In this document: positions 1 through 8,280 of the stretch, in pieces
How positions within the stretch are numbered: the first letter of the stretch is position 1
Layout of the letters: every line of letters starts with the position of its first letter
Source: Oscillospiraceae bacterium
GTDB lineage: Bacteria; Bacillota; Clostridia; Oscillospirales; Acutalibacteraceae
Assembly: GCA_031268095.1 (NCBI GenBank)
Contig: JAIRXU010000017.1
Coordinates: forward strand, 186,001 to 250,000
Length of the DNA stretch: 64,000 nt
Direction: 5' to 3'
Translations under genes and position numbers: made by a program
Notes under the pieces: generated by a model
Databases searched by the model: none
What the model was told of the DNA's origin: nothing
What the model saw: only the letters and a program-made list of their open reading frames with translations

Positions 1-1
1 C

Positions 2-70
2 GTCCAGACCCGGGCCTTCCGGGCCAGAAGTATGCTGCAAACCATCCTGAAGGAGGAGATCCGCGCATGA
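2..70 (+). CDS. ECF-type RNA polymerase sigma factor, C-terminal fragment (5' end outside window)
   Basis: Frame gives VQTRAFRARSMLQTILKEEIRA*; resembles sigma-70 region 4 C-terminus; stop overlaps the next ATG (ATGA). Confidence 0.5.
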   Translation, partial: VQTRAFRARSMLQTILKEEIRA

Positions 71-513
71 ACCACATCGAAGACGAAGCCTTTCGCGGCC
101 TGCTGGGCGGATCTCTTCCGCCGGAGACCCTCCGCCGGGTGCTGGAACACGTCGCCTGGTGCGACGGCTGCGCCGGACGGCTGGCGGAGCTGACCGAGGC
201 CCTGCCCCCGCCGGAACTCCCGGCGGACCTGACGGACCGCATTTATGCGAAGGCGAAGGTCGTCCCCTTCCCGCAGCAGCGTCAGAACCGGCCAGAAAGC
301 CTGCGTTCCTTTACGCTGCGGGTGCTGGCGGCGATGGCGGCAACGCTGATCCTGCTCTTCTCCGGCACATTCCACAAACTCGGGCAGCTGGATTTCAACG
401 CCGTATCCCAGGCCGTGCACCAATCCGTCGTTGGCCTGACCCAATTCACTGACCAACTTTTCACAAGCAAGGAGGATTCACGCCGTGCATCCCAATCCCA
501 ACAAATTTCTTAG
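67..513 (+). CDS. Anti-sigma factor-like membrane protein with zf-HC2-like N-terminus
   Basis: HVAWCDGCAGRLAEL motif, one TM segment, coupled to the preceding sigma fragment. Confidence 0.6.
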   Translation: MNHIEDEAFRGLLGGSLPPETLRRVLEHVAWCDGCAGRLAELTEALPPPELPADLTDRIYAKAKVVPFPQQRQNRPESLRSFTLRVLAAMAATLILLFSGTFHKLGQLDFNAVSQAVHQSVVGLTQFTDQLFTSKEDSRRASQSQQIS

Positions 514-1141
514 TTTTATTTGGTCCCTGATCCCCGGCGCGGGGCACATGTATCTCGGTCTGATGCGGCGGGGGATTTCATTCATGGGGGCGTTCGCCGG
601 AGTCATCGCCGCTGTGGCGGTTGGCGAATGGATGCTCTTCAATTTTATCGTGCCAGCCATCGCGCTGCTGCCGCTGATTTGGTTCATTAGCTTCTTTGAT
701 TTCTGGCGGTTCCAGCGCATGTCCGCCAGCGACCGCGCGCAGATAAAAGACGATTTTCTGCTGATCCATTCGTCGGAAATCGACTTTAAGCTGCCGAAGC
801 TGCGGGCCAACCCCAAGGTTTACAAATGGGGCGGAATCGCGCTGATCGTCGTCGGCGTCGATATCCTGAGCAGCTTTCTGTTTAACATGTTCCGATTTGG
901 CCGGCTGGACGCACTTTTTCTGCGGCACCCCAATATTGAGCATCTGTTCTATTCGCGCAACCAGTTGCTGGCCGCGCTGGTGATCGTTTTGCTGGGGATT
1001 TTCCTGATCGTCGGCAAGAGCCGCCAGATCAAGCGCCAGCTGCGGGACGCGGAACAATCGGCCGAGCAGCCGCCGGAACCGCTCTTCCCGGCCGACCTCA
1101 TCCCGGAGACAGAAGGAAGGTATCATCCCGATGAAGAATAA
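485..1141 (+). CDS. Multi-pass membrane protein of unknown function
   Basis: ORF with several hydrophobic segments, overlaps neighbours in a compact operon. Confidence 0.6.
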   Translation: MHPNPNKFLSFIWSLIPGAGHMYLGLMRRGISFMGAFAGVIAAVAVGEWMLFNFIVPAIALLPLIWFISFFDFWRFQRMSASDRAQIKDDFLLIHSSEIDFKLPKLRANPKVYKWGGIALIVVGVDILSSFLFNMFRFGRLDALFLRHPNIEHLFYSRNQLLAALVIVLLGIFLIVGKSRQIKRQLRDAEQSAEQPPEPLFPADLIPETEGRYHPDEE

Positions 1142-1454
1142 ACGCATCGGCTTCCTGACGCTGGGCATTACACTGGTTGCCTTCGGGATCCTCTTCCTGC
1201 TGCGGCTGGCTTTCCCCGCCTGGAACTTCCTGTTCGTGCTGAAGTTCTGGCCGGTAACGCTGATCCTGCTGGGGATCGAAGTACTCATCACCGCTTTTCT
1301 CCCTGCCAAAGAGGGTGAGCCTCCCCGGAAAATTGACGTTGTCTCCCTGCTCCTGATCTTCGTTGTGCTGCTCTTCGCGATGGGCATGGCGGCGGTAGAG
1401 GAAGTTTTCCGGCTGCTGCCGGAGGTTGCGGAGCGCGCGCAGGCCGCGCTGTGA
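1131..1454 (+). CDS. Small membrane protein, LiaF/DUF5668-like TM domain
   Basis: MKNKRIGFLTLGITLVAFGILFLL...FWPVTLILLGIEVL pattern. Confidence 0.55.
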   Translation: MKNKRIGFLTLGITLVAFGILFLLRLAFPAWNFLFVLKFWPVTLILLGIEVLITAFLPAKEGEPPRKIDVVSLLLIFVVLLFAMGMAAVEEVFRLLPEVAERAQAAL

Positions 1455-1521
1455 TGACCCTGATGAGATAAAACGCGAGGCGGCCCGGAAAAACACCGGG
1501 CCGTCTTGGCTATGGTTTTCA

Positions 1522-2160
1522 TCATTCCCCCAACAGCACAAATTGCAGCGGGTCCGCCATGCTGGTATCGATAAAATCGACGTCCGAAACGCAGCAGCGC
1601 TGCGTCTTGGGGTTTGTGGTCAGTTCAATGTAGCCTTTCGCTTTCAGGCAGTATCTGGTAATCCCTGGATCTGGCGGCGGAAAGCTGCTGGAATCAAACG
1701 CTGTGCTGAGCACGTAATACAGCAGGAGTGTTTTTTCGTCCCGCAGGACAGGGGCGCTGCCGTTGAGCTGTTTATAAACCTCCTCCAGTGTTCCAAATTT
1801 TTCTACGATCTGCTTTCCGAGCAAATCTTCTCCCCAATAAGAGACAGGGTCGAACACCATGTATCCGCCGGTGCCGAGGATACGCAGCGTATTACGCGTC
1901 GCCTCTATATCAACCGCGGAGATCGCAGAAGCGCACAGGTTGTCTGGCAGCGCATCGGCGCTTGCGCTGAAGAAAATCTCCGCGACCGCTTTCGCGAGGT
2001 CATCCACCTCATACACATGCAGGAACCGGGCAGCTTCGTCCGCCGTGATCCCTTTGTCCTCTTCGAATACGAGGGCGTTGGTCTGTCCCGCAGACGGCGC
2101 GCAGGCGGCGAGAGAACAGAGCAGGGTCAGGGCGAGCAGGAGCGCGAACGTACGTTTCAT
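1522..2160 (-). CDS. Putative lipoprotein
   Basis: MKRTFALLLALTLLCSLAACAPS lipobox; start chosen at the signal peptide Met. Confidence 0.6.
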   Translation of the reverse strand: MKRTFALLLALTLLCSLAACAPSAGQTNALVFEEDKGITADEAARFLHVYEVDDLAKAVAEIFFSASADALPDNLCASAISAVDIEATRNTLRILGTGGYMVFDPVSYWGEDLLGKQIVEKFGTLEEVYKQLNGSAPVLRDEKTLLLYYVLSTAFDSSSFPPPDPGITRYCLKAKGYIELTTNPKTQRCCVSDVDFIDTSMADPLQFVLLGE

Positions 2161-2382
2161 TGGGCAGCCTCTTTTCATCAATAAATTTTCCGGAAGTATA
2201 TTTCCGGAATGGCATAATAAGGCAAAACTATTTTACCCCCCCCCCTCAAAAAGTCAATGCCCTGCGGGAAAAATAAAAAAATTTTTCGCCGTCCCGCGCA
2301 AAAATCCCCCTTGCTCTTTCCGCGAAAATTTGGTATACTATTTATGAATAGCAGGCCAAACGGAAGTGAAGGGGGATTTTTG

Positions 2383-3159
2383 ATGAAGTGCAAGCACATC
2401 CTGGCGCTTGGGCTGGCCGCTCTGCTGCTCTGCTGCGCCGCCGGCTGCGGACCAAAGGAGCCAGAGGTCCTGGACAACGCCGCTGTGGACGCGATCAAGG
2501 TCAGCCGGGAGAACGAGAACGCCAGCCGGATCCTGGCGGAGGCGCCCGCCCTCGGCGAACCGGTGACGGCACAAAAACAGGCGCTCTCGGCGTTCTTGTA
2601 TGAAAACAGTTGCTTCAGCTACCTGCGGGACCAGGGATTCTATCGGGAGAACGTCCGGCGGACGGACTACCTTTCCCAGATCCTCAGCACCTATCCCGGC
2701 GGGACCGTCCGGCAAATGGACGGCACCGCTTATGTCCGCTACGACACCGACGCGGGGATTCGGGTCTTCCTCTTTTTTCCGGCTGACATGCAGTACCGCC
2801 ACATGGCCGGGCATGCGATCCTTTGCGCCAAGCCGCTGCGCCACAAAGATTTCGAGCGTTTCGAGGTTGGCAGCAGCATGGGGTCCGTCGCGGGCGTTGA
2901 CCCGGTTGCCCGGACCTATGCCCTGGGGTATAATCAGGTGAACCCCGGCTGGTTCGGCGGCGGAAAAGAGGTCGGGAGCGAGATCGTCACCATTCACCTG
3001 CTGGAGGACGGAATCCTGCGCTATAGCTACGACATCGTCCAGGAAAACGGCGTGACCGACTACCGCATCAAGGAGATCGAATTCTCCGCGGACTTCACCC
3101 TGCCGGAACTCGACGGGCAGATTCGGTATGCCGTGCTGCCGGAAGATTACCCGACCTAG
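2383..3159 (+). CDS. Putative lipoprotein
   Basis: MKCKHILALGLAALLLCCAAGCGPKE lipobox; RBS-like GAAGGGGG upstream. Confidence 0.65.
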   Translation: MKCKHILALGLAALLLCCAAGCGPKEPEVLDNAAVDAIKVSRENENASRILAEAPALGEPVTAQKQALSAFLYENSCFSYLRDQGFYRENVRRTDYLSQILSTYPGGTVRQMDGTAYVRYDTDAGIRVFLFFPADMQYRHMAGHAILCAKPLRHKDFERFEVGSSMGSVAGVDPVARTYALGYNQVNPGWFGGGKEVGSEIVTIHLLEDGILRYSYDIVQENGVTDYRIKEIEFSADFTLPELDGQIRYAVLPEDYPT

Positions 3160-4442
3160 TCGTCCATCCCGGCCATGCCCAGCATCAGGATGCCAAAGCA
3201 GGCGCGGTAAATTATATCAAATTGGCTGAGAGGCAGCGGATTTTGCCCCTGGCCGACCTCGATGGTGTATCCCGGGCGGTTGTACTCCTGGATAAACCAG
3301 TCTTTGTATCCGGCGTTGTCGGAACCCGGCGGGGTGACGGCGGGCAGGTAACCGCTGACCCCCTGCATTTTTTTCGCCAGTTCATAGGCCCCGGCAGGCG
3401 CGCGGTCCGCATATTTCCAGAAGATCAGCTTCCCTTGGGAGTGGAGCGAGAGCGTCAGGGCGTAGTTCGCCCGCTTGGCCTGCCGGGCCATGGCGGCGGA
3501 CTCCGGCGCGGCGAGGGGCGCGGGCCCGACAAAATCCCGCGGGGCGGGGCGGGTGTATCCCTGGGCATACTTGACGGCCTTCGCCTTCTCCCAATTTGCC
3601 GGATAGCTCAGATTCAAGTCAATGCCCTTGATATTGGCTTTCCAGCCGTCGGGGAACGGCACCGCCGGGAAAGCGGCTGCAATGGCTTGCGCGGCGCTGA
3701 GGGCAGGACTGTCGGGCGGCAGCGCGCCAGTTACAAGATCGACCCCGTCGGGGTCGACCATCGGCACAACTTCCAGTGTGTAGGCGTTGTATAAATACCG
3801 ATAATCCACACCGCCGATGGTATCTCCCTCCGCGTAATTCTCCGCGTAATTCTCCACAAACTTTAGCAGCAGCGGGGTGGTGATCCATTCGTTGGCATGA
3901 TGGGCCGCGTTGTATCCTACCCGGACTTTCCCGACGCCCAGGCGTAACAAATAAAGCGGCCGTCCCAGGACACTTTTGCCGATGGTTTCCACTTGCAGAA
4001 ACGGATACCGCGCCCGCAGACCGTCCACCGTCAGCGCCAGCAAATCGGAGCACCAGCGGATGCTCGATGGTACCACGGGGAACGGCAGGGGAATCTTGAG
4101 CACCATCCCGGACTGGAGATTTTCCGGTCGGATGCCCGGGTTGGCCGTCAGCACCGCTGCAACGGTGCTGCGGTAGCGGGCGGCAATCACCCAGATGGTA
4201 TCGCCGGGCTGAACGAGGTGCGTTTGCAGCCCCGTCAGGTGCGGGTAGAGCGCCGCCCAACTTTGCGCGCCGACAACGCCGTCCGGTTCTAAATTGAAAT
4301 TTTTCTGCAGTTCCCGGACCGACTGTTCGGTCTTTGCCCCGAATATTCCGTCTGCCGGCTCCTTCAGCAATCCGGCCCGGTTCAGTCCCCATTGCAGCAA
4401 ATCCACCTGCGCCCCCTGCGCCCCTTGCCTGAGGGTAAGCAT
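3156..4442 (-). CDS. Peptidoglycan-binding + LysM + M14-family carboxypeptidase (gamma-D-glutamyl-diamino acid endopeptidase-like)
   Basis: PG-binding repeat, LysM (THLVQPGDTIWVIAARY), M14-like YNAAHHANEWITTPLLLKF, GIDLNLSYPANW, TIEVGQGQNP. Confidence 0.8.
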   Translation of the reverse strand: MLTLRQGAQGAQVDLLQWGLNRAGLLKEPADGIFGAKTEQSVRELQKNFNLEPDGVVGAQSWAALYPHLTGLQTHLVQPGDTIWVIAARYRSTVAAVLTANPGIRPENLQSGMVLKIPLPFPVVPSSIRWCSDLLALTVDGLRARYPFLQVETIGKSVLGRPLYLLRLGVGKVRVGYNAAHHANEWITTPLLLKFVENYAENYAEGDTIGGVDYRYLYNAYTLEVVPMVDPDGVDLVTGALPPDSPALSAAQAIAAAFPAVPFPDGWKANIKGIDLNLSYPANWEKAKAVKYAQGYTRPAPRDFVGPAPLAAPESAAMARQAKRANYALTLSLHSQGKLIFWKYADRAPAGAYELAKKMQGVSGYLPAVTPPGSDNAGYKDWFIQEYNRPGYTIEVGQGQNPLPLSQFDIIYRACFGILMLGMAGMDD

Positions 4443-4656
4443 GCCCCTCACCTTCCCTTCCGTGTCGGATCTTCTGCTTTCATACGTATTTTGAATACCG
4501 CAAATTATGCCTATACAGATGAAATATGGCATGCCCCAACCATCAAATTCGGCTGTCCGGCCGTCTTTTTTAAAATTTTTCTTGCTTTTTTCCGCCGTTC
4601 CTACTAAAATAGAGGACAGGGTTTTTGATTTCAGCCGGAAGGGGTTGACCGACAGC

Positions 4657-5559
4657 ATGAATATCCCGCCATTTTTGACCCGGATTGAGCAGGCGCTGCC
4701 CGCGCTTTCGAAAGGGCATCGAAAAATCGCGGAGTACATCCTGCGGGAATACGATAAGGCCGCGTTCCTTACCGCCGCTGCGCTGGGCGAAGCGGTCGGA
4801 ATCAGTGAATCCACGGTCGTCCGTTTCGCCGCTGAAATTGGGTTCAAAGGGTATCCGGATCTGCAAAAGTACCTTCAGGAGATGATTCGCAGCCGCCTGA
4901 CCACCATCCAGCGTATGCAGGCGTCTGACGTGCGCGTCAGCAACGAAACAGTTCTGGATAAAGTGATGTCCGCCGACGCGGAGATGATCCGCCTCACGCT
5001 GGAGCAGACGTCGCGGGAAGATTTCCGCAGCGCCGTATTCGCGCTGAATACCGCCCGAAAGATTTATGTGCAGGGGGCGCGGTCTTCGGCGGCGTTGGCA
5101 ACCTTCCTTTCGTTTTACCTCAATATTTTATACGACGACGTCATATTCATCGACGCGTTCAGCTCCAGCCAAATGTTCGAGCAGATGCTGCGCATCGGGC
5201 CGGAGGATGTGTGCGTTGCCATCAGTTTTCCCCGGTATTCCTCCCGGACCGTGACGGCTCTGCGCTTTGCCCAGGACCGGGGGGCCTGCGCCATCGCCAT
5301 CACCGACAGCCGGCATTCCCCCATCGCGGCGCTGGCGCGTTTCATCCTCGTCGCCCGGAGCGACACGATTTCTTTTGTCGATTCTTTGGTTGCGCCGCTG
5401 AGCCTAATCAACGCCCTGCTGGCTGCCTGCGCCCGCAGCCAGGGGGACAAGGCCTACGAAACCTTACGTTCCCTTGAGCAGGTCTGGGCCGATTACAACG
5501 TCTACGACTCCCCGGAAGAAGAGCTTATGACGGATACGCCCGCGGAGGAAGACATATGA
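4657..5559 (+). CDS. MurR/RpiR family transcriptional regulator
   Basis: N-terminal HTH_6 (KIAEYILREYDKAAFLTAAALGEAVGISESTVVRFAAEIGFKGYPDLQ) and SIS-like C-terminus. Confidence 0.85.
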   Translation: MNIPPFLTRIEQALPALSKGHRKIAEYILREYDKAAFLTAAALGEAVGISESTVVRFAAEIGFKGYPDLQKYLQEMIRSRLTTIQRMQASDVRVSNETVLDKVMSADAEMIRLTLEQTSREDFRSAVFALNTARKIYVQGARSSAALATFLSFYLNILYDDVIFIDAFSSSQMFEQMLRIGPEDVCVAISFPRYSSRTVTALRFAQDRGACAIAITDSRHSPIAALARFILVARSDTISFVDSLVAPLSLINALLAACARSQGDKAYETLRSLEQVWADYNVYDSPEEELMTDTPAEEDI

Positions 5560-6809
5560 GGCGGGTGGTCGTCATCGGGGCAGGGCCCGCGGGGCTGACG
5601 GCGGCGGCGGCGGCGGCGGAAGCAGGGGCAACGGTGACGCTCCTTGAGCGGAACGAGCGCCCCGCGCGGAAACTGATGATCACCGGCAAAGGCCGCTGCA
5701 ACGTTACCAACAATACTGCCGCGCTGGAAGAACTGATCGCCAACGTGCCGGTGAACGGCCGGTTCCTGTTCAGCGCGTTCTCCCGCTGGATGCCCACTGA
5801 CACGATGGAATTCTTCGAGCGCTGTGGCGTACCGCTGAAAGTGGAACGGGGACGGCGGGTCTTCCCGGTTTCGGACACGACGGCGGATATTGTTGACGCA
5901 CTGGTGAAAAATGCGCGGCAATTCGGGGTAGGAATTTTGCGCTCCCGTGCGACCAAGCTATGGATAGAGGATGGCCGTCTGTCGGGCGTCACGGCCGAAG
6001 ACGGCGCGGTTCACCCGGCCGACGCGGTAATCATCGCCTCTGGCGGGGTCTCCTACCCCCAGACAGGCTCCACCGGAGACGGTTACCGCCTCGCGCGGCA
6101 AGCGGGACACACGGTCATCCCGCCTAAGCCCTCGCTGATCCCGCTGGAATGCCATGAAGGATTCTGCGCCCAGCTGACGGGCCTGAGCCTGCGCAACGCC
6201 GCGCTGGATGTCGTCGATGCCGACACCGGACGGACGGTTTACCGCGACTTTGGGGAATTGCTCTTCACCCACTTTGGCGTCTCGGGGCCCATGGCCCTCA
6301 GCGCCAGCGCCCACCTGCGGGACATGCAGCCTGAGCGCTACCGGCTGGAACTCAACCTCAAGCCCGCACTCTCTCCCGAGCAGTTGGACGCCCGGCTGCT
6401 GCGGGATTTTGCGGCAAATGCCGGCCGGAACTTTCTTCACGCCCTGGACGGACTGCTGCCCAAGGCAATGGTTCCGGTGATCGCCAAGCTATCCGGAATC
6501 CCGCCGGGGCTGCGGACCAACCAAGTTACACGGGAACAGCGGCAGGGCCTGGCCGCGCTGCTGCAACGCTTCCCCATGACGGTGACAGGCTTTCGCCCCA
6601 TCGAGGAAGCCATTGTCACGTCCGGCGGGGTGAACGTCGCCGAGGTTCGTCCTGGCACGATGGAATCAAAGCGGCTGCCGGGCCTCTATTTTGCGGGGGA
6701 AGTGCTGGATGTGGACGCCTACACGGGCGGGTACAATTTGCAGATCGCGTTTTCCACCGGCCGCCTGGCAGGGCTGGAAGCGGCAAAAAGCAGCAGCCAG
6801 AACAAATAA
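5556..6809 (+). CDS. NAD(P)/FAD-dependent oxidoreductase, HI0933/BaiN-like
   Basis: RRVVVIGAGPAGLTAAAAAAEAGATVTLLERNERPARKLMITGKGRCNVTNN; ATGA coupling to rpiR. Confidence 0.85.
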   Translation: MRRVVVIGAGPAGLTAAAAAAEAGATVTLLERNERPARKLMITGKGRCNVTNNTAALEELIANVPVNGRFLFSAFSRWMPTDTMEFFERCGVPLKVERGRRVFPVSDTTADIVDALVKNARQFGVGILRSRATKLWIEDGRLSGVTAEDGAVHPADAVIIASGGVSYPQTGSTGDGYRLARQAGHTVIPPKPSLIPLECHEGFCAQLTGLSLRNAALDVVDADTGRTVYRDFGELLFTHFGVSGPMALSASAHLRDMQPERYRLELNLKPALSPEQLDARLLRDFAANAGRNFLHALDGLLPKAMVPVIAKLSGIPPGLRTNQVTREQRQGLAALLQRFPMTVTGFRPIEEAIVTSGGVNVAEVRPGTMESKRLPGLYFAGEVLDVDAYTGGYNLQIAFSTGRLAGLEAAKSSSQNK

Positions 6810-6869
6810 TAGAGAGCATCCATAGAATCCAGAATGAAAACAGCTTGGGGTGATTGTTTGTCGGACATC

Positions 6870-7571
6870 ATGAGTGTTGCCATCGATGGGCCTTCGGGCG
6901 CCGGGAAAAGTACAGCGGCCCGGACCGCCGCCGCCGCGCTTGGTTTTGCCTACATCGACACCGGAGCGATGTACCGCGCCGTTGGGCTGGCGGTCCGGCG
7001 GGCGGGAAAAGACACCGCCGACCCTGAGGAGGTCGCCGCCTGCCTGCCGGGGATCCATCTGGCACTGCGGTACCTGTCCGGCGTCCAGCATGTCTTTCTC
7101 GGAGACGAGGACGTGTCCGAGGCCATCCGCACACCGGAAGCCTCCCTGGCCGCCTCGGACGTCGGCAGGGTCCCGGCGGTCCGGACGTTTCTCTTGGGCG
7201 CCCAGCGGGAACTCGCCTTGCGGCAGAGCAGCGTCCTAGACGGACGGGACATCGGCACGGTGGTGCTGCCGGACGCGCGGGTGAAGATCTTCCTCACCGC
7301 TTCGGCGGAGGAACGGGCGGACCGCCGCTGCCGGGAATTGCGGGCGAAGGGTCTGGACGAATCCTACAACAACGTGTTGGCGGACATCCGCCGCCGAGAC
7401 GAACAGGACGCCAACCGCCCCATCGCCCCTCTGCGCCCGGCGGATGACAGCATCCCACTTGACAGCACAGGGATGTCTCCCCATGAAGTGGCCGCAGAAA
7501 TTGTCCGGCTGGTGCGCCTGGCCGCAGCGGCGGAGCGGCCGCAGTCCAATGAGATCGGAGAGGTCATATGA
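6870..7571 (+). CDS. cmk: Cytidylate kinase
   Basis: MSVAIDGPSGAGKSTAARTAAAALGFAYIDTGAMYRAVGL; conserved context with plsC-ispH-rpsA. Confidence 0.9.
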   Translation: MSVAIDGPSGAGKSTAARTAAAALGFAYIDTGAMYRAVGLAVRRAGKDTADPEEVAACLPGIHLALRYLSGVQHVFLGDEDVSEAIRTPEASLAASDVGRVPAVRTFLLGAQRELALRQSSVLDGRDIGTVVLPDARVKIFLTASAEERADRRCRELRAKGLDESYNNVLADIRRRDEQDANRPIAPLRPADDSIPLDSTGMSPHEVAAEIVRLVRLAAAAERPQSNEIGEVI

Positions 7572-8203
7572 CAGGATATAGTTACAAACGGGTCAAGCCT
7601 TACAGCCTCTACTATGCCATGATGCCGCTGCTGCGGGCCATCATCAGGGTGGGCTTCCGCGTCAAGGTCGTCGGCCGGGAGAACATCCCCAAAGACACCG
7701 GCGGGCTCATCCTGGCCTGCAACCACATCCACTTCACAGATCCCGCCTTCCTCGCGGCGCTGTCTCACCGGATGTGGCGCTTCGTAGCGAAAGAAGGATT
7801 GTTCCAAAAGAAACCAATCGCATGGTTTCTCCGGCACTGCAACGCGTTTCCTGTCGACCGCAACGGCATAGACCGGGAAGCGCTGGATTTTGCGATCGCG
7901 GTGCTGGAGTATGGTTCGCCGCTGGGAATTTTCCCGGAAGGGCAGCGCTCCCCGGACGGCACTCCCCAGCAAGCCAAAACCGGCATCGGGATGATCGCCC
8001 GCCGCACCCATGCCGACATTCTCCCCTGCTCCATCTACCGTGAGGGCGGGCCGAAGTTTGGGGCCCGGATGACAATCCGCTTCGGCGAGGTGATCCCCTT
8101 CGCGCGGCTGGGACTGGACGACAGGCCCAACGCCCGTCAAATGCGGGAAGCTTCGGCAATGATCATGGACGAAATCCGCAACCTCTGGGCGCTGGGATAC
8201 TGA
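7568..8203 (+). CDS. plsC: 1-acyl-sn-glycerol-3-phosphate acyltransferase
   Basis: LACNHIHFTDPAFLAAL (NHxxxxD) and FPEGQRSPDG motifs. Confidence 0.85.
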   Translation: MTGYSYKRVKPYSLYYAMMPLLRAIIRVGFRVKVVGRENIPKDTGGLILACNHIHFTDPAFLAALSHRMWRFVAKEGLFQKKPIAWFLRHCNAFPVDRNGIDREALDFAIAVLEYGSPLGIFPEGQRSPDGTPQQAKTGIGMIARRTHADILPCSIYREGGPKFGARMTIRFGEVIPFARLGLDDRPNARQMREASAMIMDEIRNLWALGY

Positions 8204-8280
8204 CGCCTGCTGAACCATTCCCCAAGCCGCCGCGCGCCCGCACGGCAGCAAGTATTCCAAACGCAGATGGAGGGATTCCT

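Noticed and set aside
578-1525. 315-aa - strand ORF opposite the membrane-protein operon
   Set aside because: Antisense shadow with low-complexity polar composition.
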